From an uncultured Francisella sp. (GTDB taxonomy: Bacteria; Pseudomonadota; Gammaproteobacteria; Burkholderiales; Neisseriaceae): DNA of 64,000 nt. Below, piece after piece: positions 47,926 to 58,475 of this stretch (position 1 is the stretch's first letter; each line of letters opens with the position of its first letter). Under the pieces are notes generated by a model. The model did no database searches. It was not told the DNA's origin and worked only from the letters and a program-made list of their open reading frames with translations. Where the stretch lies: contig CALUCM010000002.1 in the NCBI GenBank assembly GCA_943914555.1, positions 14,867 to 78,866 on the forward strand, given 5' to 3'. Both the position numbers and the translations under genes were made by a program.

Positions 47926-49224
47926 GTGAAGCGTAGCGTAAGCGTCTCTCAGAGGTTGTTTTTTTATTGTTATCAAGTATTATGGTTGTTACTGTCACCT
48001 CTTTTAAATCTGCGTTTGTACTATAAAGGTAAGCGCATACCTGCCTATCGCCAACATAAGCAAGAGCGTTTCGGTAAAGCCTTATTAGCCCCAGTGCGGC
48101 ATTGTATCTGGATACACGCGGTATCGTTAGGTGAAACAATTGCGGCCCAGAAGATTATTAAAGGTCTGAGAGAGAATTTTCCCAATACACCTTTTTTGAT
48201 CACGCAGATGACCCCCACTGGTCGTCAGGCTGCGCAAAAGCTGTATCCATTCGCGCAATGCCGCTATTTACCATATGATAAAGACGCTTATGTGCACCGA
48301 TTTTTGCGTGAACATCAGCCTATTGTTGCTTTGTTTATGGAAACGGAAATCTGGGCTAATTATTTAATTCATCTACATAAAAATCATATTCCCGCATTTT
48401 TATTAAATGCACGTTTATCTGAGAAATCCTATTTAGGTTATCGACGTTTCGCCTCTTTATTGACTCCATTGATTAGCTATTTTTCAGTTATTTTTGCCCA
48501 AGACCAAGCTAGCGCTGATCGATTTAGGCAACTAGGTGCTCAGCAAGTGATGGTGGTGGGAAACAGCAAACACGATATTACTATCAAAGAAGAGGATCGC
48601 GTACGTGGTGCATGTTTTGCACGTTACAAACAAAATTTAAGTAAAACAATTGTAATCGCAGCCAGTACACGCAGTAAAGGGGGGGTGAACGAGGCATTTT
48701 TATTGCTTGATGTGTGGCACTCTTTGCGTCATCAAGCCATATTATTAATTGTACCGCGTCATCCTGAATCATTTGCTGCTGTGTATGATTATGCCTGTGC
48801 ACTGGGTTTTAATACAGTCAAAAGAACAGATGAGTCTCAGTTAAATGATGATGTCGAGGTTATTGTGGGGGACAGCATGGGGGAATTAATGTCTTATTAT
48901 CTCAATGCTGATATTGCTTTTGTTGGTGGATCACTGGTGGACACAGGTTGTCAAAATGTGATCGAGCCAATTCGCTGTGGCTTGCCCACATTATTTGGCT
49001 ACTCCACCTATAATTTTCAATCCAGTTGTGCGCTTGCCTTAAAGGTTGCTTGTGCGAAGCAAGTATTTTCTAATCGAGAATGGAAAGAAGAAGTTAAGCA
49101 TTTGCTGACAGATCATAGTTATTATACTGCTATGAAGCAAAATACTGCTTTATTTTTTGCGCAGGAAAGCAGAGCTTCAGAAGTAATGGTAAAAAAAATA
49201 ACAGCACAGTTGATACAGAGTTGA
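47926..49224 (+). CDS. waaA: 3-deoxy-D-manno-octulosonic acid transferase
   Basis: 432 residues from a GTG start with AAGGTG before it. An N-terminal membrane anchor (YQVLWLLLSPLLNLRLYY), IWIHAVSLGETIAA, METEIWANYL and the C-terminal GGSLVDTGCQNVIEP are the WaaA/KdtA signatures. It adds Kdo to lipid IVA at the inner membrane. It overlaps the dinG region by a few bases if the earlier dinG start is used. Confidence 0.95.
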   Translation: MKRSVSVSQRLFFYCYQVLWLLLSPLLNLRLYYKGKRIPAYRQHKQERFGKALLAPVRHCIWIHAVSLGETIAAQKIIKGLRENFPNTPFLITQMTPTGRQAAQKLYPFAQCRYLPYDKDAYVHRFLREHQPIVALFMETEIWANYLIHLHKNHIPAFLLNARLSEKSYLGYRRFASLLTPLISYFSVIFAQDQASADRFRQLGAQQVMVVGNSKHDITIKEEDRVRGACFARYKQNLSKTIVIAASTRSKGGVNEAFLLLDVWHSLRHQAILLIVPRHPESFAAVYDYACALGFNTVKRTDESQLNDDVEVIVGDSMGELMSYYLNADIAFVGGSLVDTGCQNVIEPIRCGLPTLFGYSTYNFQSSCALALKVACAKQVFSNREWKEEVKHLLTDHSYYTAMKQNTALFFAQESRASEVMVKKITAQLIQS

Positions 49225-49232
49225 CAGTAAAG

Positions 49233-51362
49233 ATGGACGCTATTGAAGCAAAATTGCTTGAGACACATTACCAATATCTAAGTCATCGTTTTAAGCAGTT
49301 TAAGCCAAGAGCTGTGCAAAAACAAATGATGCAAGAGGTTGCCAGTGCTTTTAGCCGTAGTTCTAAGACAGAGTATTCACTTAATCAAGCTAATTTAGGT
49401 GAATCAATTTTGTTGATTGAAGCTCCTACCGGAGTGGGTAAAAGTCTTGCTTACTTACTTCCTGGAATTATTCTTGCGCAAAGGCGCAATAAACAGCTCA
49501 TTGTTTCAAGTGCAACGATTGCTTTACAGCATCAGCTGGTTCATAGTGATTTACCTCAGTTGCGCTATGCCAGTAATCTTTCTTTCAGCTATTGTTTGGT
49601 GAAAGGAAGAAATAATTATTTTTGTCCTTATCGAGCAGAAGAAGTTGGCCTACAACCAGTACAATCGACTTTCCTAGAAATAGATAGACTAAATGGGGAA
49701 CTTAGTGGTGATGAGCAACAGAAGATTAAGGATATTTTAAGTGATTTTCGATCAGGTCAGTTTAATGGCGATAAGGACAGTTACAAAGAGATAATTCCTG
49801 CACATTTATGGCGTAAGATTAATAATCAAAAGGAATATTGTTTGGGCACGAGCTGCCCACAAAAAGGAAATTGTCCTTATCTTCAATTACGTGAACAAAT
49901 GTCTGTTTGCGATGTGATTGTGGTTAATCATAGTGTTCTTTTATCTGATATTGCCCTAGGAAGCGGGGTGCTCTTGCCTCCTCCTAACAAAAGTTTTTAT
50001 TGTATCGATGAAGCACACCATTTTCCTGCAAAAGCAGTGCAGCATTTTGCTGCAAAGCACAGCATTAAGGAATTCTCTTTATTGCTAGAATTGTTAAAAA
50101 AATTAGCGCATTACAGCTTAATCCAGATACCTATCACAGTGTCAATAGCCCATCAGATAACACAGAAACTCGATACTTTTCAACAAATGATTTTTCTGTG
50201 TCGAGATTTTTTATATAGTCAATTAAATTCATCTGGAGTCTTACGATGCAATGATAGTGGAAATTGGATCATTGAGCTTTCAGCTACGCAAGAAAAGCAG
50301 TGGCATATTATTATTGATAATATGGATACTTTGCTCACATTTTTGTTCCAGCGTTTAACCGAGGCGAAGCAGTTATTAATCAAAGAAGCGAAAAATTCAA
50401 CTACGGTATTAGCAAGTTGGTCCATGCTTTCTATTGCGCTTAATCTTTGTGAGCAAATTGCAGCGTTGTGGCATTTATTTGCTTTTAATTGTACTAAGAA
50501 TGAACAACCAGTTGCCAAATGGTTAAGTTTTAATAAACAGCAAGAAAAAGGAGAAGAAAAAGAGTCAGTGGATATCACCTTACATGCTTCATTGATTAGC
50601 GCTTCACGTACTCTTGTTGACCGGTTGTGGCACACTTGCGCAGGTGCTATTTTAACTTCTGCTACTTTGCGTACTCTTTGTTCATTTGATTGTTTATTAG
50701 AGCAGACAGGTTTGAAAGAACTGCCTTTGATCCGTGTTTGTGCTTTGGACAGTCCATTTGATCTTAAAAAACAAGCGCAGTTTCATGTACCGGCAATGCG
50801 TTATTCTCCAAAGCAGGTACCAGCCCATACCCAGGAAATTATTGAATATATCCCGAAACTAATTGATTTTGAAAAGGCGGCAGGTACTTTGTTCTTATTC
50901 TCTTCCAAAAAACAATTGAATCAAGTTTATATGGGGTTGGATAAAAGTTACCAGTCCCATATACTTGTTCAGGGCAGTATGAGTGTAGAATCGTTAATTA
51001 AGATGCATGAAGCGCGCATCCAAGCTGGTAGGGCAAGTATCGTTTTTGGATTGAGCAGTTTTTCAGAAGGAATTGATTTACGAGGTAATTTATGTACACA
51101 TGTTATTATTGCAAAAATTCCGTTTGCGGTTCCTGATAATCCGATTGATCAAGTTTATGCTGCGTGGTTAAAACAAAATAAGCGTAATTTCTTTTATGAA
51201 GTTGCCTTACCTTATGCCGCTTTGAGATTGATCCAGGCTGCAGGGCGTTTGATTCGCACTGAGACAGATCATGGACGCGTGACGATCTTAGATAATCGTT
51301 TGCTAAAAGCCCATTACGGTGCTCTTTTGATGCAATCTTTTTCTGCTTTTGGCAGAGGATAA
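49233..51362 (+). CDS. dinG: DinG-type ATP-dependent DNA helicase
   Basis: About 709 residues from the ATG at 49233. An XPD-like superfamily 2 helicase: Walker A EAPTGVGKSLAYL, four cysteines between about residues 130 and 215 for a 4Fe-4S cluster (YFCPY, CLGTSCPQKGNCPY), the DEAH box YCIDEAHHF, and C-terminal AAGRLIRTETDHG. It removes R-loops and unwinds damaged DNA in related bacteria. Confidence 0.92.
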   Translation: MDAIEAKLLETHYQYLSHRFKQFKPRAVQKQMMQEVASAFSRSSKTEYSLNQANLGESILLIEAPTGVGKSLAYLLPGIILAQRRNKQLIVSSATIALQHQLVHSDLPQLRYASNLSFSYCLVKGRNNYFCPYRAEEVGLQPVQSTFLEIDRLNGELSGDEQQKIKDILSDFRSGQFNGDKDSYKEIIPAHLWRKINNQKEYCLGTSCPQKGNCPYLQLREQMSVCDVIVVNHSVLLSDIALGSGVLLPPPNKSFYCIDEAHHFPAKAVQHFAAKHSIKEFSLLLELLKKLAHYSLIQIPITVSIAHQITQKLDTFQQMIFLCRDFLYSQLNSSGVLRCNDSGNWIIELSATQEKQWHIIIDNMDTLLTFLFQRLTEAKQLLIKEAKNSTTVLASWSMLSIALNLCEQIAALWHLFAFNCTKNEQPVAKWLSFNKQQEKGEEKESVDITLHASLISASRTLVDRLWHTCAGAILTSATLRTLCSFDCLLEQTGLKELPLIRVCALDSPFDLKKQAQFHVPAMRYSPKQVPAHTQEIIEYIPKLIDFEKAAGTLFLFSSKKQLNQVYMGLDKSYQSHILVQGSMSVESLIKMHEARIQAGRASIVFGLSSFSEGIDLRGNLCTHVIIAKIPFAVPDNPIDQVYAAWLKQNKRNFFYEVALPYAALRLIQAAGRLIRTETDHGRVTILDNRLLKAHYGALLMQSFSAFGRG

Positions 51363-51396
51363 TGTGATTTGTACAATTAATATCACAAAGGAAGAG

Positions 51397-52032
51397 ATGA
51401 TGATGTTTGGTAAAAAAAACAATAGTTCTATATCTGTGAATGAAGTCACAGCATCTACAAAGCGTCGTTATTTAGAGGTACGAGATTTAGTTTTCTTAGG
51501 TATCTGTTTTATTTTGTATGCTGTGATTATGATCGTACTGATCCATTTGGCGGTCTTGTCAACCCCATGGGCTTATCCTTTGTTACCAGCACTAATAGCA
51601 ACTGTAGAAGGTTTTGTGTATTTACTTTTAATCAGACGTGCTCCTGTACCAGGAGTGGTATTTATTTTTACCCTATTATTAATTGCTTTACTTATGATTT
51701 CTGGTCATGGTGCCTTATTGGTAATAGTTGGACTAGTGTGCGGTGCATTAGCAGATGTTATTGTCAGCCAAAATCCAGGACGTTGGCTTAATCAATTAGT
51801 TAGTTATGTTGTTTTTTCTTTATGGGCGCTATCCACTAATCTACCGTTTTATCTATCGGTAGATGCTTTTAGTAAAGATGTTGGTTTACAACGTATGGGA
51901 AGCGAATTTATAAGAAATGTGCAACAGGCGGTCTCCTTTTGGCATTTAAGTTGGGTGATTATTATTACTGCGCTGGCTGCTGTTATTGGAGCTTATTGGG
52001 GGCACTTTATCCTCAAAAAAGTTTGGCTATAA
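51397..52032 (+). CDS. ECF transporter S component, MptE-like (Trep_Strep family)
   Basis: About 211 residues from the first of three consecutive ATGs, preceded by AAGGAAGAG. Five to six membrane segments; the central LLMISGHGALLVIVG and the GALADVIV segment resemble Trep_Strep-type substrate-binding proteins. It would give the transporter its specificity, probably a vitamin or similar compound. Family placement rests on weak motifs plus context. Confidence 0.65.
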   Translation: MMMFGKKNNSSISVNEVTASTKRRYLEVRDLVFLGICFILYAVIMIVLIHLAVLSTPWAYPLLPALIATVEGFVYLLLIRRAPVPGVVFIFTLLLIALLMISGHGALLVIVGLVCGALADVIVSQNPGRWLNQLVSYVVFSLWALSTNLPFYLSVDAFSKDVGLQRMGSEFIRNVQQAVSFWHLSWVIIITALAAVIGAYWGHFILKKVWL

Positions 52033-52038
52033 TCGCTT

Positions 52039-52806
52039 ATGGTACGCTCAGCATGGTCAATTGATCTAAGAAGCAAGATTTTATTTGCATTTACCCTAAG
52101 TTCTGTTTGTCTTGGCCATCATTTAATGTCAGTATATCCGGTGGTATATTGGTTGTTATTTATTTTGACTTTATTGTTCTTGCTTTTATCACGGGATTGT
52201 GTCACGGCAGTGGTATATACATTATTAGTGACTTTCATTCTGATTTTTTTATATTTGCCATTGATGGATAGTAATATAAGAGAGTTGATCAATGAAATAT
52301 CTCCATTTTTTTTGGGAAAAATCATCCAGGTTATTATCGGTTTATTTATTTTTTTTCTTTTCTTTACCTTGCGCTTGTCTCCTGCTTTGGCAATTGTTGC
52401 TCATTTATTTAAACGCAGTTCCGCTAGTGAATTTTTGAATGCTTTAGAACAAATGAAATTGCCGCAGATCATTTTGATTCCCATAGCAGTGATTTTTCGT
52501 TTTATCCCCAGTTATAAAATGGAACATCAAATCATTTGTCGTACGATGCAGATGAAAGGTTTGTCAGGGCTTTATTGGCTATTTCATCCACTTTCTAGCA
52601 TGTATTTTTATTTTGTACCCTTAATCAATAACTCAGTACGCATTGCCGATGAACTGACCATTGCTGCTTTGACACATGGTTTTAGCTTGCAAAGACGTAA
52701 AACTTTAATGCAAAGCAGTCACTTTAGTTATTTGGATTATGTGTTATGGTTGATTATGCTGATAATTTGGGGTTTTTATATTAGCGCTATAGTTATGATG
52801 CGATGA
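52039..52806 (+). CDS. ECF transporter T component (EcfT/CbiQ family)
   Basis: 255 residues with a hydrophobic N-terminal half and a coupling helix region (LNALEQMKLPQIILIPIAVIFRFIPSY, split by a short turn, then CRTMQMKGLSG). The second coupling motif, usually ending ARGF, is ALTHGF here. It overlaps the ATPase gene by 4 bp, which supports a single complex. Confidence 0.8.
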   Translation: MVRSAWSIDLRSKILFAFTLSSVCLGHHLMSVYPVVYWLLFILTLLFLLLSRDCVTAVVYTLLVTFILIFLYLPLMDSNIRELINEISPFFLGKIIQVIIGLFIFFLFFTLRLSPALAIVAHLFKRSSASEFLNALEQMKLPQIILIPIAVIFRFIPSYKMEHQIICRTMQMKGLSGLYWLFHPLSSMYFYFVPLINNSVRIADELTIAALTHGFSLQRRKTLMQSSHFSYLDYVLWLIMLIIWGFYISAIVMMR

Positions 52807-54332
52807 AGGTAGAATTTCGTGATTTATCATTTTGCTATGATAGCAAAAAAGAGTTTGCACTTAAGAGAGTTAACTTTTCAGTATCGACAGGCGATTGTAT
52901 TGTATTATGTGGCAAAAGCGGTTGCGGCAAAAGTTCTATCACTCGTGTCATTAATGGCTTAATTCCTAAGTTTTATAATGGCAGATTAACAGGTAGTTAC
53001 ACTTTTGATGGTGAACCCATAGGACAGCAAGATATTGCCACTATCAGTGCGAAGGTTGGTAGTGTATTCCAAAATGCACAAGCACAGTTTTTTAGCTTAA
53101 ACAGCCAAGAAGAAATTATTTTAAATGCGCAAAATCAGGGTAAAAGCCAAGAATGGATTGCAACGCGTTTAGAACATATTAAGCGGCAACTGAATCTTAC
53201 CTCCTTGTTAGATCGTTATATCTTTGATTTATCGATGGGGGAAGCGCAGTTGATTGCTTGCGCTTCAGCAGCATTTCATGCTCCTGGTGTAATCTTATTA
53301 GATGAGCCATCTGCTAATTTAGATTTTAAAGCCATTAAGCGTTTAAAAAAACTCTTACATCTTTGGAAAAAACAAGGGATAACCCTAATTATTGCTGAAC
53401 ATAGATTACATTATTTATTTGATTTGGCGGATCAAGTTATTTATCTTGAAGAAGGTAAGATCAAAGCTAATTATTCTCCTCAAGCGCTTTTAGATCTTGA
53501 TGCTGTTACTTATCGCCAGCTTGGTCTACGTGCTAGAAGCATAGCTGAAGTTTTATGCAAAAAAAATTCTGTCAAAAAATATTCTTTAGCCGATCAATAT
53601 TCTGGTTTGACGCCTGTGCCAGAAGGAAAAACAGTTTTATTGATGCATCAATTATATTATTCTGCTGATACCCACACAGACAGAGATCATCAATGGCTCA
53701 ATACTCCTTTGAAGCTTTGTTCAGGGCATATTTATGGACTACTTGGTGAGAATGGTTCTGGTAAGAGTATTTTTTTGAAACTTTTAGCAGGTTTTGAGCG
53801 TAAAGCTTGCGGAGAAATTTTTTATTATGAAAAAAAAATTAAATCCCATAAACTACTTAAAAAAAGTTATCTGGTATTACAAGACAGTAATTTACAGCTA
53901 CTTTGTGAAACGGTATTGGCAGAAATTTTATTAAGTATGAGAATGCTAAAACAAAACCCAGCTGATAAGCAAAAGGTAGCAGAGAGCTTGTTGCATCAAT
54001 TGGGGTTAGAAAAGGAGTGTGCTTCTCATCCCATGTCTTTATCTGGGGGACAAAAACAACGTTTAATGATTGCTGGGGCTTTAGCAAGTGATCGAAAGAT
54101 TATCTTACTTGATGAACCAACCAGTGGTTTAGATTTTGATAGCATGCAAAAAGTGGCAATACTTATCAAGCAGCTTGCAAAAGAGAGGGTCATTTGTTTT
54201 GCCAGCCATGACCCAGAATTTTTACATAGTTGCGCTACTGATTTAATTTTAATGGTTGATCAACAGGTAAAAATGCAATGTCCAATTAATTCTTCCCAGG
54301 GAGAAAAGATTTTTAAAACGCAGTTTAGATAA
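52803..54332 (+). CDS. ECF transporter ATPase with two fused ABC domains
   Basis: 509 residues. First ABC: Walker A CGKSGCGKSS, signature LSMGEAQL, Walker B ILLDEPSANLD. Second ABC (from about residue 275): GENGSGKS, LSGGQKQR, LLDEPTSGLD. Fusion of the two ATPases replaces separate EcfA and EcfA' subunits. Together with the two membrane genes upstream it makes a complete import system. Confidence 0.9.
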   Translation: MKVEFRDLSFCYDSKKEFALKRVNFSVSTGDCIVLCGKSGCGKSSITRVINGLIPKFYNGRLTGSYTFDGEPIGQQDIATISAKVGSVFQNAQAQFFSLNSQEEIILNAQNQGKSQEWIATRLEHIKRQLNLTSLLDRYIFDLSMGEAQLIACASAAFHAPGVILLDEPSANLDFKAIKRLKKLLHLWKKQGITLIIAEHRLHYLFDLADQVIYLEEGKIKANYSPQALLDLDAVTYRQLGLRARSIAEVLCKKNSVKKYSLADQYSGLTPVPEGKTVLLMHQLYYSADTHTDRDHQWLNTPLKLCSGHIYGLLGENGSGKSIFLKLLAGFERKACGEIFYYEKKIKSHKLLKKSYLVLQDSNLQLLCETVLAEILLSMRMLKQNPADKQKVAESLLHQLGLEKECASHPMSLSGGQKQRLMIAGALASDRKIILLDEPTSGLDFDSMQKVAILIKQLAKERVICFASHDPEFLHSCATDLILMVDQQVKMQCPINSSQGEKIFKTQFR

Positions 54333-54335
54333 GTC

Positions 54336-55466
54336 TTAAGCAAAACAATCTGCTTTACTGTGTAGTATGAGTTGTAAATCAGGCCCCCATTTTTTGCTAG
54401 CAATTATTTGCCAGCGATTTGCTTGATTGAGTTGCGTTAATTCTTGGGGGTGGAAAAAAATGTCTTGTGCCTGATAGCCAAGAATCATCGGTGCAATATA
54501 AGCATGCCACTCGTCAATCAATCCTTCATTAAGTAGAGCACCTGCTAGGACAGAACCACATTCAACATAGAGCTGACCAATTTCTTGCTCAGCTAAAAAT
54601 TTCATCAGCCAAGGTAAATCAATATGATGATTTTTTGCTTGTCCCGTTATAATTCTTATATGGGGTAGGGCCTGTAATTGCTTAATCTTTCGTTGTTCTT
54701 GGCTAAGAGTAACTAGCCAAGTGGGGCTGGTGGTGTCTTCAATAATGGTAGAAGACAATGGAGTACGCAATTTAGAATCAAGAATAATGCGTACGGGCTG
54801 ACGTGCAGTGCGTAAATGACGCACAGTTAAGCGTGGATTATCTTTGAGCACAGTACCGCTACCAGTTAGGATGGCGCAGGACTGCGCTCGGTCTTCTTGT
54901 ACTTGCATTCGTGAGTATTCATGGGTGATCCATTGGCTAACGCCATTTTTAAGAGCAATTTTTCCGTCTAAGCTACTGGCTGTTTTCAAAATAACAAAGG
55001 GACGTTGCCGTTCAAAACGTGATAAAAATCCTCGATTAATGGTGCGTGCTTCTTGTTCTAGGAGTCCGCATGCGGTTTGTATTCCTGCCTCCTGTAATTG
55101 CTTGAAACCTTTACCATGTACAAGAGGGTTGGGATCAGACATTGCAGCGACCACCCTTTTTACTTGTTTGTTGCATAGCGCTGTGGCACAAGGGCCGGTA
55201 TGTCCTTGATGGCTACAAGGTTCTAATGTTGAATACACAGTAGCTTGACTTAAATCTCGATCTTTTATCTGTGAAAGTGCTGCCATCTCGGCGTGTAATC
55301 CTCCTCTGTGATCATGAAAACCGCGAGCTAGGATAACTTGCCTGTTTTCATCGGCGATGACGCAACCTACGCGTGGATTAGGATTTGTGCTGTAGCGACC
55401 TTTCCAAGCCAAACGCAATGCTTCTTGCATGCATTGTGTATCAAATTTGCTAAAAGAAGACGGCAT
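54336..55466 (-). CDS. ribD: Riboflavin biosynthesis deaminase/reductase RibD
   Basis: About 376 residues from the ATG at 55466; an in-frame TTG at 55487 overlaps the gene upstream. The deaminase zinc site is HAEMAAL and PCSHQGHTGPC; the reductase half follows from about residue 150 (LKTASSLDGKIAL). ribE lies 6 kb away at 61.3 kb, so the riboflavin genes are scattered. Confidence 0.95.
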   Translation of the reverse strand: MPSSFSKFDTQCMQEALRLAWKGRYSTNPNPRVGCVIADENRQVILARGFHDHRGGLHAEMAALSQIKDRDLSQATVYSTLEPCSHQGHTGPCATALCNKQVKRVVAAMSDPNPLVHGKGFKQLQEAGIQTACGLLEQEARTINRGFLSRFERQRPFVILKTASSLDGKIALKNGVSQWITHEYSRMQVQEDRAQSCAILTGSGTVLKDNPRLTVRHLRTARQPVRIILDSKLRTPLSSTIIEDTTSPTWLVTLSQEQRKIKQLQALPHIRIITGQAKNHHIDLPWLMKFLAEQEIGQLYVECGSVLAGALLNEGLIDEWHAYIAPMILGYQAQDIFFHPQELTQLNQANRWQIIASKKWGPDLQLILHSKADCFA

Positions 55467-55470
55467 ATTT

Positions 55471-56088
55471 TTATTGATTGCTATCAAGTAACAATCTATT
55501 GTTCTTTAGATCATCGTGAATATCAATGCTTTGAATTTCTTTTTCTAAATCGACTAAGGCGCGTTTATGACTGATGGCACAAATCGAATAGACCGTATGT
55601 TCTTTCGTTAATAAAACTTGGCAAGCATTTTGTAGATGATGTGAAGCATCCGTATAAGCAAAACGCGCACCTTGTAGTCCATTGATAGTAACTTGTTGAA
55701 ATCGAGCATTGGAATAAGTCCGCATTACATTTTTTTGTAAATTGAGCAAGTAAGTGTTGGCCTCTTTATTCACTGGACCTATTTTACTCACCATAACAGT
55801 GGTATCTGTCTCACCGTCAAACCAATATTGGAGTGTTTTGAATTTTTGATGGCTGCCGTTGTAACTTGTCAATTCTTTCTTGTTGAGTGCTCTAAAATTT
55901 CCACTGGAATTAAGGACGATCTCTTTTTTGCTTTCTTGATCAGTTGCTACCCATTGATAGCCTGCTTCATGAGCATTAGCCTGTTGTATGTCGGATTGTG
56001 TCACTGAATTCAAACGATGATCGCTTTTAGAGTGGCAAGCTGCTAAAAGACATAAGAACAAAATGTTCACTACTAATTTTTTACTCAT
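55471..56088 (-). CDS. Lipoprotein of unknown function
   Basis: About 205 residues from the ATG at 56088, which has GGAG seven bases before it; an ATG four codons upstream lies over that site. Lipobox LLAAC. The mature part is polar with no domain I recognise; it holds NVMRTYSNARFQQVTINGLQGARFAY, broken by no gaps, which looks beta-rich, and two cysteines (CQVLL, YSICAIS). It ends within a few bases of ribD. Confidence 0.7.
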   Translation of the reverse strand: MSKKLVVNILFLCLLAACHSKSDHRLNSVTQSDIQQANAHEAGYQWVATDQESKKEIVLNSSGNFRALNKKELTSYNGSHQKFKTLQYWFDGETDTTVMVSKIGPVNKEANTYLLNLQKNVMRTYSNARFQQVTINGLQGARFAYTDASHHLQNACQVLLTKEHTVYSICAISHKRALVDLEKEIQSIDIHDDLKNNRLLLDSNQ

Positions 56089-56133
56089 TAGTTTCTCCAT
56101 ATATTAAAAGTTCATATATTTTATCTAGCATGA

Positions 56134-56946
56134 CTATTTTGTGATTTCGTAACGAAGGTTGGTTAACACAGCTAACGCTGGCGGCTTCAATGAGGTCCAT
56201 CGTTCAAAAGAAGCTGCTGCCTGGTAAACGAGCATACCCAACCCATCGCTGATACAAGGAACCTGAGCTGTCTTGGCCAGTGATAAAAAAGAACTTTCAC
56301 ATTTACCGTACATCATATCATAAGCTAATTGACAATTTTTAAATACTTTGGCATCTAATAGCAAAGAAGTTCTTTGTAAGGTACTGGAAGTGGCGTTAAT
56401 AATTACATCATAGCGTTCAGAAGAGATTTTTTCTAAGGGTAATGAATCGATGTGAAAATATTGGGCCAACTGCTGCGCCTTTTTAGTAGTGCGATTAGTC
56501 ACTACAAATGAAGCAGGTTTGTGTTGTAGAATGGGGTCAATTACTCCTCTTGCAGCGCCACCGGCACCAATAAGAAGAATGCGTGCGCCTGTTAATTGAT
56601 GGCCCTGCTGTAAAATATCTTCAACCAAACCAACGCCATCAGTATTATCTCCTTGCCAACCATTTTCTAGCCAAGTTAGGGTATTAACAGATCCTGCTTT
56701 TTTTGCTGTTTCACTCAGGCTGCTAGCCAGAAAAAGAGCCTCTTCTTTAAGAGGTAACGTGACATTTGCTCCCACTCCGCCTATCATTCTAAATTTTTGC
56801 AAAGCCTTTATCAAAGTGCCTGGCTTTACCAAACACCTATCATATAGCACATTAATTCCCAAGGATTGGGCAAAAAGCGTATGGATGTAAGGAGACAAAC
56901 TATGTGCAATAGGATAGCCAAAAACTGTTAAACGATAATTAGTCAT
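56134..56946 (-). CDS. aroE: Shikimate 5-dehydrogenase
   Basis: 270 residues. FGYPIAHSLSP, the catalytic Lys in NVTLPLKEEA, and the nucleotide loop GAGGAARGV are typical. NADP-dependent reduction of 3-dehydroshikimate. The start codon overlaps the fumC stop by one base. Confidence 0.95.
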   Translation of the reverse strand: MTNYRLTVFGYPIAHSLSPYIHTLFAQSLGINVLYDRCLVKPGTLIKALQKFRMIGGVGANVTLPLKEEALFLASSLSETAKKAGSVNTLTWLENGWQGDNTDGVGLVEDILQQGHQLTGARILLIGAGGAARGVIDPILQHKPASFVVTNRTTKKAQQLAQYFHIDSLPLEKISSERYDVIINATSSTLQRTSLLLDAKVFKNCQLAYDMMYGKCESSFLSLAKTAQVPCISDGLGMLVYQAAASFERWTSLKPPALAVLTNLRYEITK

Positions 56947-58331
56947 TAATTGCCGGTCATTTTTTCAGGATTCACCCAAGCATCAAATTCTTGTTCGTTG
57001 ACAAAGCCAAGAGCAAGTGCGGATTCTTTTAAAGTCAAACCTTCTCGATGTGCTTTTTTGGCAATTTGCGCTGCTTTATCATAACCAATATGCGGATTAA
57101 GTGCGGTGACAAGCATTAAAGAATTGTGTAATAACTCGTTAATTCGTTTTTGATTAGCCATAATACCAGTGGCACAATGTTCATTAAAACTGTTAATGCC
57201 ATCAGCCAGTAAGCGTACACTCTGTAAAAAATTATGTGCAATCATGGGACGATAGACATTGAGTTCAAAATTGCCAGATGCGCCACCTATATTGATAGCT
57301 ACATCATTGCCCATTACTTGTGCACATAGCATTGTAATCGCTTCACACTGTGTTGGATTTACTTTTCCGGGCATAATTGAAGAACCAGGTTCATTTTCAG
57401 GCAAACTAATCTCTCCTAAACCACAGCGAGGACCACTAGCCAACCACCTAATATCATTGGCAATTTTAAACAAACTAGCAGCCAAGGTTTTTAAAGCCCC
57501 ATGCGCATTAACTAAGGCATCAGCGCAGGCAAGTGATTCAAATTTATTGGTAGAACTCACAAAAGGGGTTTGGGTATAGTCAGCGATGGCCTGAGCTACT
57601 TTTTCGGCATAAGTTTTAGGGGCGTTTAAACCAGTACCAACGGCTGTGCCACCTAGTGCCAATTCATATAAATGAGCCAAAGCATCTTCAATATGTTTTT
57701 TGCCATGCTCTAATTGTGCTACGTAAGCTGAAAAAGCCTGTCCTAAAGTTAGGGGAGTGGCATCTTGTAGATGGGTTCGACCGATCTTAACGATGTGATT
57801 AAAGGCAACAACTTTTTCTGAAAAAGTTTTATGCAATTGGTCGATAGCTGGCAGTAAATGTTTACGGATTTCGGTAGCAGCTGCAAGATGCATAGCAGTA
57901 GGAAAAACATCATTGGAAGATTGGCTTTTATTGACATCGTCATTGGGGTGGATCAGACGATTTTCACCAACTGTACCGCCCAAGATCTGTGAAGCACGAT
58001 TGGCTAATACTTCATTCATGTTCATATTGGATTGCGTCCCAGAACCTGTTTGCCATACCACTAATGGAAATTCGTCTGGAAATTTCCCAGACAACACTTC
58101 ATCTGCTGCTTGCACAATGGCTTGTTGTTTTTTTTCATCCAAAAGGCCCAGCTCATGATTGATCAAAGCACTAGAACGTTTGATAATTGCTAAAGCTTCA
58201 ATAATTGCTTTTGGTTGTTGCTCTCCAGAAATCTTAAAGTTTTGTAAAGATCGCTGTGTTTGTGCGCCCCATAGATGATTGGCAGGTACTTTAACTTCAC
58301 CTAATGTATCTTTTTCTACACGAAATGCCAT
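56946..58331 (-). CDS. fumC: Class II fumarate hydratase
   Basis: 461 residues. Signature [15 protein letters not shown], and [13 protein letters not shown] with [14 protein letters not shown] near the N-terminal third. An iron-free enzyme of the TCA cycle. It heads a fumC-aroE transcription unit. Confidence 0.96.
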   Translation of the reverse strand: MAFRVEKDTLGEVKVPANHLWGAQTQRSLQNFKISGEQQPKAIIEALAIIKRSSALINHELGLLDEKKQQAIVQAADEVLSGKFPDEFPLVVWQTGSGTQSNMNMNEVLANRASQILGGTVGENRLIHPNDDVNKSQSSNDVFPTAMHLAAATEIRKHLLPAIDQLHKTFSEKVVAFNHIVKIGRTHLQDATPLTLGQAFSAYVAQLEHGKKHIEDALAHLYELALGGTAVGTGLNAPKTYAEKVAQAIADYTQTPFVSSTNKFESLACADALVNAHGALKTLAASLFKIANDIRWLASGPRCGLGEISLPENEPGSSIMPGKVNPTQCEAITMLCAQVMGNDVAINIGGASGNFELNVYRPMIAHNFLQSVRLLADGINSFNEHCATGIMANQKRINELLHNSLMLVTALNPHIGYDKAAQIAKKAHREGLTLKESALALGFVNEQEFDAWVNPEKMTGN

Positions 58332-58376
58332 TGAATCTCCCTCTATAACCGAATAAGAAAATACTGATGATTATGT

Positions 58377-58405
58377 ATTATAATGTGCATCTTACGGACT
58401 GATAA
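58377..58405 (-). promoter_or_regulatory. Promoter candidate for fumC-aroE
   Basis: On the minus strand TTATCA, 17 bases, TATAAT, about 46 bp before fumC. Strong -10, four of six in the -35. Confidence 0.5.
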
Positions 58406-58475
58406 GACTACTTGATATTAATAAAAGGTCTATAATTTTTAGCGGCACAGGCTGTTTATTTATTTTCCAAGGCAC

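Noticed and set aside
50219..50635. Minus-strand frame of 138 codons inside dinG
   Set aside because: It lies opposite a conserved helicase coding region and shows no domain.
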